The position numbers and the translations under genes were made by a program. A stretch of 64,000 bases of DNA. It comes from Sanderia malayensis. Its lineage: Eukaryota > Cnidaria > Scyphozoa > Semaeostomeae > Pelagiidae. Numbering within the stretch: the stretch's first letter is position 1; every line of letters begins with the position of its first letter. The DNA lies in contig RQOL01000718.1 of the NCBI GenBank assembly GCA_013076295.1, positions 434,001 through 498,000 of the forward strand, in the 5' to 3' direction. Positions 46,985 to 58,900 of this stretch are shown piece after piece. The notes under the pieces were generated by a model that was given only the letters and a program-made list of their open reading frames with translations, had not been told where the DNA came from and did not search any database.

Positions 46985-49900
46985 CTATCGAAAATGAAGA
47001 TATGATGATATCTGTTGGGGAATCTCCACACGCGCTCTCAGTGGCATTCCCTTGTTTTGTCATTGTTTTAATGTTTGTTTGAACACGTGTTATTTTAACC
47101 TTAAGAAACTGTGATTTACGTAAAAACCTCGTTTTGATGCCGAGTTAGGAAATTAAGCAATAAGGTATTAGTCAGAAACATTAGTCATTAACGTTCTAGA
47201 AACTTCGCTATTGCATTCGTGTTAACCTACGTATTTTAATTCTGTATTTTCATTGGTCCGAATATAGTTAAACTTACTTGTGATTGGTTAGAGTATTTTA
47301 GAAGTTCCTTGCTTGTCATTATAAAGGCATGTAAAATGAATATTCATGTATGAGTTGAATTTGAGAGAGATTTTCATGATGTACGTTTGAGTTTATTGAA
47401 GAAAAATTGTGAAAACGTATGATTGCCTTTCTCTAAGAGTTGTTCTGTTCATTTAAGAACTAGTGCGGTAGGTTTATTGCGATAATTCCTACATTAATGG
47501 TCCACCGAGCCGGATAAATGAAAGAACAAGATGGATAAGTTAGAGAAAGCCAAAAGGAAGAGAAAATCGCATCGAGGAACGGCGACGAAGCTTATGCACA
47601 AAATCGAGGATGTCTTAGGACAAGAGAACAAGGATAAGCTACGGATCGAACAGTGTCTGGCCGATTTGAAAGAAAAGGCAGAGACTTTAAAGGTATTAGA
47701 CAATGAAATTTTTGATTTAATTATTGAATCTGCGGACGAGGATGCCTGCGATAAGGAAGCCGATGAGGCAAGTGAAATTAAAGAAAAAATTACATATACT
47801 ATTGTAACGCTTGAAAATGCCTTAAAGGAATTAGACATTGAATCGAAATGGTCTGAGAAAAGCTTTCAACTGGGACGCACGGGGAATTTATCAAGGAGTG
47901 CCTCCAGGGAAAGTATAAACTCTGTCGCCTCATCTATCGCCAATTTGGATATGAATCACAGAAGGGTGAAACTCCCTAAGTTAGAGTTGAAAAAATTTGG
48001 GGGCAAGATAGCAGAATGGCCCGAATTTTGGGACGGATTTCGAAGTGCTATACATGAGGACAGTCAACTTGCGAAGGTCGACAAGTTTAAATATCTGAAG
48101 AGTTTTCTCGAAGAGCCTGCTCGAAGCGTGGTTTCGGGATTTCCCCTCACTGATGCTGATTATGACTCAGCCCTCGAGTTATTGAAAGGAAGGTACGCCA
48201 AGCCAAGCGTCATCAAACGCGCCCACATCAATGACCTAATAAACTTGGCCCCAGTCTACAATGAGAAAAGTGTACAGAGATTGCGTCATCTCCACGACCA
48301 AATCGAGACTCGTTTTCGTGCGATGGAGGCCCAACATGTAAACAAGGAAAGCTACTCCTCTGTTGTTGTTCCTATATTGCTTGGGAAAGTGCCTGAGTCA
48401 TTGAGAAATAATATGATCCGGTTTGGAAGCAATCACATGGAGTGGAACCTTGATGACATGCTTGGGGCTCTTGCAAAAGAGTTGGAAGTTTTGGAGGGAC
48501 ATTTCCCGATAATGCAACAAGCTGGTGGAGGAGGAGAAAGAAGACAAGATAGGCCTAGGCCACAACAAAGTAGGCCCTCAACGGCGTCTGCTTTGTTCGC
48601 GGGTCACGATGGCCAGAAGAAATGTGCGTTCTGCCAGGAAGAACATTCACCTGAGAACTGTACAAAAATCAAAGATGTAGAGGAGCGTAAGCATTTATTG
48701 ATTAAATCTGCTAGGTGTTTTAGTTGCTTGAAACCTGGGCATCGTTCTTATAAATGTCGTAATAAGATAAGTTGTAATCGTTGTAAGGAGGGGAATCACC
48801 ACTGTGCCATCTGTCCCTCGCTTGCCCCCTGCATCAGTAAGGACTCCCAGCCGCAGCCTACTGCACCCGTGCTGGACCCCACCGCCTCGGCGTGGGTGGG
48901 GAACACTGGATCTGAAGGGAGAGTGGCCTTGCAGACAGCCTTAGCTGTAGTGAATGGCACGAGAGAGGGCAAGGTGAGAGTTTTGTTTGATACAGGTAGC
49001 CATAAAACCTTCATTACTGCTAAGGCTGTTAGCAAACTCGGATTGAGGCCTGTGAGGACGGAACGACTTGGAATCAAAGCGTTTGGAAGTACTGAGTCGA
49101 ATGTTGCCATGAGAGATGTTGTGCGAATCTCCTTGGGTCCATCCCAAGGGGGGGAAAGTGTCTCCGTAGAAGCCTTTGTAGTTAAGGATATTGCTAGTAT
49201 TCCTAACATACATATTGAAGTAGTCAAGAGTAATTACTCGCATTTGTCCAAGTTGTGGTTTTCAGATGTAAGCGGATCAGAAGACACACTGGAAGTGGAC
49301 TGCCTGATTGGCTCTGACTGGCTTTGGCAATTCCAAAAGGGGGAAACAATACGAGGGGGGCCAGAAGAACCAGTGGCGGTAAAGACCAGTTTGGGCTGGG
49401 TAATCTCTGGACCACTGAAGGGTGAGAAACTTGCTTCTGTTGATGCCAATGTTAACATCTGTGTTGACTCAATGTTTTCCCTTGCAGCTAACCAAAAGGA
49501 TGACTTAGACACAAAGGTGCAAAAGCTCTGGGACCTTGATAGTTTAGGAATCAGGGAGGGAAATAAGGTCCATGAGAATGTGCTAGATAACATTTCCTTT
49601 ACAGGTGGTCGGTATTCGGTTGGGCTTCCCTGGAAATTGGGGCATAAACCCCTTGGCTCCAATTATAATGTCAGTTTGCAACGCTTGAAAGGTCAGGTCA
49701 AGAAATTGGAGCAAAGTCCAACCATTTATGAGCAATACAATGATATTATTTCTCAGCAAGCAGCTCAGGGAATAATAGAGCGGGTCACAGAGCTTGAAGC
49801 CACGGGTACTGTACACTATCTCCCTCACAGGGCTGTGGTGAGGGAGAATGCAGAAACCACTAAGGTTAGAGTTGTGTACGATGCCTCAAGCAAAAATCGT

Positions 49901-52900
49901 AAATCTGACGCCTCATTAAATGATTGTTTGCATGTAGGGCCTGCATTGACACCTCTAATATTTGATGTTCTTCTGAGGTTTAGGACCAATCCCGTAGCCT
50001 TGGTGGGGGATATTGAGAAGGCTTTCTTGAACATTGAAATTCACCCCAAGGACCGGGATTGCCTTAGATTTCTGTGGTTAAAGGACATACATTCCAAGAA
50101 CCCAGAAGTTGTAGTTTACCGTTTTAACAGGGTAGTTTTTGGGTGTAACTCTTCACCATTCCTCCTAAACTGTGTTTTAAGGCATCACATCCAGAAGTAC
50201 GAGGAAGAGGACCCAGACTTTGTGAGTAAGATGATAGGGGGGTTCTTTGTGGATGATCTAGTGACGGGATGTGAGAACACCGAAAAGGCTGTGAGTCTCT
50301 ATGAGAGGGCAAAGGAAAGAATGAAAGAAGGGGATTTCACTTGCGCAAGTGGAAAACTAATGATAGAAGGTTAGCCCGGGAGATTGCCGTAAAGGAAGAA
50401 GAGGGGGTGAAGGAAAGAATAACACCTGAAATAGAAGACACCTCATATGTAAAGGAAACTCTAGGGGCACCAGTGAGTATGGGAGAAAAGACTAAGGTGC
50501 TCGGCATTACATGGGACAATCATAAGGACACCTGGGAATTCAATCTAGGAAATAGAGGTGAAGAAATTAGTAAGACTGTCCCAACCACTAAGAGGGGAAT
50601 TTTAAGTGCCTTGGCTTCTATATTCGACCCACATGGTTTGGTCAGCCCCATAGCGGTCTCAGCTAAGATCCTTTTCCAGGAATTGTGTCTAGAAAAATTG
50701 GGCTGGGACGATCCCATTCCCTCAGATAAAAGTGCAAGGTGGGAGGAGTGGCTAAAGGACTTGAAGGGAACAGGAAACATTTGCATACCTAGATGTGTTG
50801 TCTCCATAAACAAAGGTACATTGTTGAGCAGACAGTTACATGGGTTTGCAGATGCCAGCCAAAAAGCTTATTGTGGAATGATATACCTAGTGGAAGAAAC
50901 AACCGAAGGAACCTTTACTAGGCTTTTGTGTGCAAAAACCAGAGTAGCCCCACTTAAAGAACTAAGCATACCACGGCTAGAGCTTATGTCAGCAAGGGTG
51001 TTAGCAACCCTCATGAACACAGCGATCGAAGCTTTAGGCCCACAATTTAAAATTGACAGTGTGAGGTATTGGCTGGACAGCAAGACCGCTCTCTATTGGA
51101 TAAACAACAATGGAGAGTGGAAACAGTTTGTCCAGCACCGAGTCAATGAAATTCTCGGATTGACTAAAAAGGAGGACTGGGGGCATGTAGCCGGCATTGA
51201 CAACCCAGCTGACCTAGGCTCTAGGGGGGCTAAGGCAAGTCATTTGAAAGGAAGTGAACTGTGGTGGCAAGGACCTGAATGGTTGAGAAGAGGGAAGGAG
51301 AGCTGGCCTAAGGGACTTTTGCTACAGGACACCAGTGTAGTGATGAGTGAGAGAAAGAAAAATGCAAATGTTCTGGTTACCTTAGGCAGCAAGGCAGGAG
51401 TAAGTGAAGTAGTCAAGATAGATAGACATAGCACATTGTCTAAACTGCTCAGAGTGACTGCTTATGTGCAAAGATTTATTGCAAACTTGAGAGAGTTGAA
51501 GGCAGGGAGAAGACCAAAATTAGGAGCCTTGGAAGTAGAGGAGATGGAGAGGGCAGAAAGACTCTGGATCAAGGATGCCCAAGACTCATTAAGAGGGAGT
51601 GATGAATTCGAAAAGTTGTCGGTGCAATTGGGAGTAAGGAATGAGGATGAACTGTTGGTGTGCAAGGGGAGATTGGGGAATGCTGATTTTGAATACAGAA
51701 GGAAACACCCAATACTTCTTCCTAAGCAAAATGCCTTTACTGATCTCGTGATTTATGATTGCCATGCCAGAGTGCACCACAACAAGCTTAGGTCAACATT
51801 AACTGAATTGAGAGGAAGGTTCTGGGTGCCTCGAGGAAGGCAGCAAGTTAAGCGAGTGGTAGGGAAGTGCCAAATATGTAAGAGGCTAGAAGGGAAAGCC
51901 TTTAAGCCACCACCCACCACCGAATTACCGAGTTTTAGAGTAACTGAAACTTTACCTTTCAGCAATACAGGCGTGGATTTTGCAGGTCCGTTATACGTGA
52001 AGAACAATACAGGTGAGATGGTAAAGGTTTACATAACTCTCTTCACGTGCTGTGTTACTAGGGCAGTGCACCTGGAGTTGATTTCCGACTTGCAAACATC
52101 CACGTTTGTGAATTGTTTGAGAAGGTTCTGTGCAAGGAGGGGTACCCCCAGACTCATCAATACCGACAATGGACTCACGTTCAAGGCTGCAGACAGTTTA
52201 TTGAAGAAGCTGAAACTTGACCATACCTTCCAAGGATTCTTAGATCATCACCGGATAACGTGGAAGTTCAATTACCCCTCTCACCTTGGTGGGGAGGGTA
52301 TTTTGAAAGAATGGTAGGTAGTGTCAAACGTTGTCTTAGAAAGGTTCTAGGGAATGCTCGATTATCATTTGATGAACTCAGTACTATCTTAACCGAGGTT
52401 GAGAGTACTTTGAATTCCAGACCCTTGACCTATCTGTACGACGAACTGGGAGATGTCTTGACACCCTCACATCTACTATATGGGCACCGATTCTCATCCT
52501 TATCAGAGGGCATAGACCCACATAGTGAATTGGATGAATCTGATGATAAAGTATGTAAACGATTTTTGTATCTAACGAAAAAACTTTCTCATTTCTGGAA
52601 CCGGTGGAGGAAGGAATATCTGACAGATTTGAGAGAGTTTCACAAGATGAGCAACTCTGAGACTGTTCCTGTGAAAAAGGGAGATCTTGTACTGCTACGA
52701 GAGGACAATGTCAAGCGGGGACAGTGGAAGGTTGCGATCGTGGAAGAGATCATATATGGGAAGGATAGAGAACCCAGGGGCGCGACCGTGCGTAAGTATG
52801 AGAAAGGTAAGCCGAGTATTCTTAATAGACCCCTTCAACGACTTTACCCTTTGGAGATTTCGTGCAACGACTCTGGTATAATGAATGGAGAGAAACAGTC

Positions 52901-55900
52901 TGCAACGCAGGATGGTGAGTCGAATGTTGGAAAGGAGAATGAGAGTCGACGCCAGTCTAGCCGTGTTGCAGCCAAGGACGCGCGCTGGAAGTCCAAGCTC
53001 ATGCTTGACCCATAACCTGGGTCAAGGAGGGGGGTATGTTGGGGAATCTCCACACGCGCTCTCAGTGGCATTCCCTTGTTTTGTCATTGTTTTAATGTTT
53101 GTTTGAACACGTGTTATTTTAACCTTAAGAAACTGTGATTTACGTAAAAACCTCGTTTTGATGCCGAGTTAGGAAATTAAGCAATAAGGTATTAGTCAGA
53201 AACATTAGTCATTAACGTTCTAGAAACTTCGCTATTGCATTCGTGTTAACCTACGTATTTTAATTCTGTATTTTCATTGGTCCGAATATAGTTAAACTTA
53301 CTTGTGATTGGTTAGAGTATTTTAGAAGTTCCTTGCTTGTCATTATAAAGGCATGTAAAATGAATATTCATGTATGAGTTGAATTTGAGAGAGAGTTTCA
53401 TGATGTACGTTTGAGTTTATTGAAGAAAAATTGTGAAAACGTATGATTGCCTTTCTCTAAGAGTTGTTCTGTTCATTTAAGAACTAGTGCGGTAGGTTTA
53501 TTGCGATAATTCCTACAATATCATAGTTGAAAAATTTAAAAGTTTAAAAGCAAAAAATGACATGGAAAATAATGAAGAAAAAAGGAATGGAAAAATAAAA
53601 AAATGAGTTAACAAATGAAAGGTTTTGATATTCAATGACAGTTACAAACTTACAATCTCTTTTCCTTTGACATCATACACAGATATCTGTGTTCTTCCAG
53701 CATGGACTATCTTTGTCTCATTGGCAATCAGGTCCATGCAAGTACCATATTGACCAACAAGCTTGTCGTTCAAAAGAATTTTCTCGGTTTCCAGATCCAA
53801 GGCTGCTAACCCAGTTAACCCAGACATGACGACACAACTTTCGTTGTTGAACAGTTTCATTGTCGTGTAATACCCTTCAAAATCGTATGTTCGTAATTCT
53901 TCACCTGTTGTCAAATCCCAAAGCCTGCAATGCAAGACAAAGAAGTTCAAAAATTTTGAAGTAGTGGCAAAGTTTAGCGTACTTTACGGTATGATAGGTC
54001 AAGGAATCTCTTTCATAGTGGAAACTTTCTGTCTCTAGGCTTGAACTAGCTAGATTACAAAGCTTCGAAGTATTAACATAATACTAAAATGGCGGACTTT
54101 TGGAGAGTGGAAATGGCTCATCCTCCAGAACCTCGTTCACACTATCAGTAACCTGTTCCCATAAATAAAAATAGTTATAATTAGCAATGGTTAAAATCAG
54201 ATGCCCCACAACAGTGTAATGGCGGAGCTAATGTAATCAAAATTGATGCGTTATTGCTAACTGTTCCACTCGACCATGGCCTCTCACAAAAAAAAATCAT
54301 GGCACACAAAAAAGCCAGGAATTGAATTATGACATCGAGTTCGAGGTGTGGCAAAACAGCTATGCGCATACATAGCAAGTATAAATTGGCAAAGAAATTG
54401 AAAACGTCCGTCAAAAAAAAAACAAATTTAAAGAAGGCAAGAACTTGAAAATTGAAGGCCAAGGTCATTGCAAACTCAAATGCGAGGGCTGGAAAAATAG
54501 TGCCCCAATTCACACAGTTAAATAACGCTAACAACAAAATAGATTCTTACTTTAAAGTGTCATCCTCTGATGCCGATAACATTCGCTTGCCATCGTCGGT
54601 CAAGCACACACACGAAATCCCACGGGAGTGTCCAGCAAGGGAGTAAACAAGAGGACCACCAGGCTTTTCAAAACACGAAACACAAGGATACAAGCATGGC
54701 TTTATTGTTGCACGAGATTGTTGCAAGAGACTTGCGATTTGCTCAAAACCAGACACATGACTAAGCCTGCCGTTGAGCTGTGCAGCTAGTTGATTGGGAT
54801 CAAAGAACATTGCTTTACTGGACATTTTCAAACAGTCTCGTATGAGTTCAAGTTCGGTTTCACCATTGCACACGTCCAAAGCTTCGCTAAACATCTGCAA
54901 TGAACTTTGTAGGCCACGAGCACAGAGCTGTGCAGAAAGAAATTCGTAATTAAATATCAAATCATTTTTCAATGTTTCTAATTTTCCCGCTCTTATTAGA
55001 TGTCGTGGCAGTTCGCTGAGCTTACGATAATTGTAAACGACGTCCTTGTCAAGATTATCATCATCTTCGTCTCCATATTTCTTGATTCGTTTTGCAAACA
55101 CGTTTGGCTGTGAGGGAACAAGACGGTCCTTTTCACCATGGTCGCCCTGCTTACTGGTGAACGGTTTACGTACACCGTCGGACCATGTGCCAAGAAAATA
55201 CTCGGAAAGAGTTTCATGTAGCCTCTTAGCCATGCTACCATCATCTTGTTCCAAGTATCTCTCACGTGCTGTCTCGATGAATTGTCTGTGATACCACGTG
55301 TTCACCAAGACGCCGTCGGCCCCACGCGATACAATATATGGACCAAGATCCGTCTTGATACGAATCCACAGCAGTGGTGGAATCCTGCGAATGGGTGGAG
55401 TCCAGTATTGATAAACGTCATTCAATACTTGGTCATCTATTGACAGCACGTCGTCTATTTCTGCATCGGTTAGACCGTTGACGGAGGCAGTGATGTAACC
55501 AAGAGCGTGACTGACCAGCGCGTGTCCGTGCAATCGCTCAATTCGAGCAAACAGTTCGTTTATTGCCTCTTTAATGCTTGGCTGGAGTCGCGCTTCACCC
55601 AAGGGAAGATATGACTTCCAACGGATCGCCTCATCAAACGACAGCTTGAGAAAAAGAGGAAGGCGACACTTGTCAAAAGCTGCCATTACTAAACTATTCT
55701 GTTGCTTAGTGATGGTGTGGTTGGCATTCTTTAACCAGGCGTCCAGAATTTCATGAGCAGTCTTTTGGGGTAAAACTGGGACATTGATAAATGCGCCTTT
55801 GTGTGTAACACGAGTCTGTAAAAATAAAAGTTATGAGAAGCTATAACCAGACCAATTGCTCTCCATTTCATTCACTAACAAATTCATTTGACTCATACCT

Positions 55901-58900
55901 TTACTCATGACATACACCACAATAGATCCCAATAGATAGCGCAAGAGATAACTTCAAATTACCTTCAAAGCAGGAAAGACTTTATACTCGTCTCCAGGAA
56001 GAGTAGACACGACAATTCTGACATTTTCTGAAATATTTTCTTTTGGGAGCCATTTCATATTTAGCCCGCCATTATCTGCAGAAAGCTGGTCGAGCGAATC
56101 CAGAAATATGAATACTTTTGTGTCAATATTTTCCAGTTGTTCCGCGAAATAATCCACCATCTTCTTGAACGACTGTTAGGAGAATGAACACAGTTTAAAA
56201 GTTAAATACCATCAAGCTACCACTGAATGTATCAGATACTTTCGTAATTCATCAAAGCAACACACATTACACATAATATATATCACAACATATTACATAA
56301 CCGTTAAAAATATACAGGGAGATAGAATTGCCTACCTCTGGAATATCAGCAATATTTGTATTTGTGATGCGACAAAGCTGCACGCAAATGCTGTAAAGGA
56401 GTTTGCCCATGGACGATGATTCAGAGGTCGTGCCAAGAAATCTCAATATCAATGGGACATTTTGATGTTGTTTCTTGACCCGTTTTGCAGCAACAGCCAT
56501 GATGGACGTCTTGCCACAACCGGACTCTCCATGAACCACCAAAACAGGCTTTGTTGAATCTTTACTTTCCACGTGTTGCAGTATTGCTTTCAATACTTTT
56601 TCTCTACCATAGAATACACTGCTTTTTTCTTGACACGTTGTTGTGTGCAGACCGATTTCCTTGACAAGATTATCCTCGAGATCGGCCTTTTTCTTTTCCT
56701 CGATTCCCCTGTTTATCATGGCGACCAATGTATCATAGAAGTCCACGCATAGTTTCTCAATGTATTGTCGATGCTTATCACTAGCAACAGGATCGATACA
56801 TGCTTCGCCGCACCATTCTACGTCATAGTCTATCACGCTGTCTTTCGATAGTACTTTCAACATCCCATCTGACTTGAGGCTTTCAAGAAGCGAAACGGCT
56901 TCATCATCTAGGCCATTTGATGTCTTATCAATGAACATTCGTGCCTTGGATTTGTCGAGATTCTCCTTTAAGTCAACAATGTTACGCTTGAACCAGTAGC
57001 AGTGTTTATTGGGCTGTTTGGCGTTGATTATGCCTCTTCGTATTTCATCATCGGTCACTAGAATAAGGCACAGTTTTAATCAAACAAGCACAATTTTAAC
57101 CCACATACTACCAAATGATAATGTTCTAGTGCTGACCAACTTTATTAATATAAAACTAATAGTTTGATTAAAAGAAAGAAAGAAAAAATACATAAAACTC
57201 TTCTCTGAAAAATTAACCATATAAAGCACAATCAACACAATTGAAACGCACATAATTAATTGGTAATTAATAAAGCAATTATAATTATCAGTGCTATAAG
57301 CCGTAAACTTTGATGTGATACCTACCTGATATACGATATTTTGCAGCCTGGTTTTCGCTGAGCTTTGCTTTAATCGCAGCCTCTCTTAGGATCGCTTGCA
57401 TTGTTTCAAATGCTTCCCACCATTGGCCAGATGCAGCGCGTCTCTCTTCGTCGCTCACCGACCTGTTGTTGTAATTGGGTAAAAGACTTCTCACTGGTTG
57501 AAGAGTGTACATGGCCGGAACGAGGTTGTCATCTTTGATGAACCATTTCGTTAAGAGATCATTGTCTTCACGTTTCTTTATTGTTGAAAGCATGGCTTCA
57601 AATTCAGAGTGGTGAATTTTTGGAGGAAATGGACGATAGCCATACTTCTGTCCAAGAAATGTCTGTTTGGAAAGCAAATAAGGACTATAAGTTGTCAACA
57701 TAAGAATGTTTTCTACAGCAAAAGCCCATGCACTGACTGTCTCCCCAAAGCCTTTTGCAAGTACCTAAATCTAAGTCGCATTTCTTCAAATTTTCAGCAT
57801 CTTTCAATTCTTTTGATTTCCTGCCAAAGTTGTATATTAATGATTCTTATACCCACATGTTCAAGATTGATGGGTGACTGTCATAAGCTACATGAAAGTG
57901 TCTTATAAAAACACCTTATGCATTCAATCAAGGCAAAGCATGTTATGTTCTCAAAGAAGAGATATGTGTAATTTTGTTTTTATTATAGAAAAAGATTGGA
58001 TTGATGAGGATAAACCTACAATGAAATTTGGACCAGTTGACAACTTCTGACAGGCACTCAGCTCTCTCATGCATAATTCACTGGTCATGTGATCATCAGT
58101 CGCCTCATCTCTGACCCCCCAACGCATATCAACAACTTGGAAATCATAGCCAAGCGACTGGCAATACTTCTTTAGTTTGGGGTAGACTTTCTCCATTAAA
58201 TTATTCCTTTCAACAAATGTATCTGCAAAGAAAAGAAAGCAGGTTACACGCATGCTGGAAAATGAAAATATATAATAGTTGGACAATTACTATAGTCTGA
58301 TGAATGCGCAAGCATGAAACTCGGAGTAACAGAGAACTGAGTCTACTTTCTTGCTATTATTGCTCTGTACTTCTGTACATCGAGAACTGTGATGTCAGTG
58401 TAGATAATACACATTTATAGATATAGTAGTTGGACAACTATATATATATCTTTGAGACCAAAATATGAATTTCCTATTTCTTTTTTGACATAGTTCTATA
58501 TGGAAACTATATAGTAGAATCCTGGTGATCTGAGTCTACATAATGATGATTGTTGTCAGCATAAAAATTAAAGTTATGCAAATATTTTTTAAATTTAATA
58601 ACAGTAAATAAGGAATTTGAAGGAAATTAAACTTTACCTGTGAATGTGGAGCTGGTGAATATCCTGACCAATCTCACTTGCGAAGGAACTTCAATATCAA
58701 TTTTACCTTGAATTATGTTAACAACAACATCATTGTCCAAAACTTTTGGGGCATTGTCATCGTCATCATCATGATCATCAACATCATCATTGTTGTCATC
58801 AGTGACAGCACCCTTTTCATCTACTTGAGTGGATGCTTCACTTTGTTCTTCTTGGTCTCTTTCTGACTCATCTTCTCTCTCCTCTTGCTGTTTTTCTTCT

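Larger units (their letters stand above)
47013..53517 (+). mobile_element. BEL/Pao LTR retrotransposon, nearly complete and young
   Basis: Two 481-bp LTRs (47013-47493, 53037-53517), both TGTTGGGG...CCTACA, flanked by the 5-bp duplication ATATC (47008-47012 and 53518-53522). Between them is a gag-pol reading frame of BEL/Pao type broken twice by single-base shifts. The LTRs show one difference that I can find (near 47371), so insertion was recent. It lies antisense in an intron of the NACHT/WD40 gene, 24 bases upstream of the next exon. Confidence 0.95.

Noticed and set aside
48796..52007. Many - strand open frames within the retrotransposon
   Set aside because: Antisense shadows of gag-pol; no family motifs.
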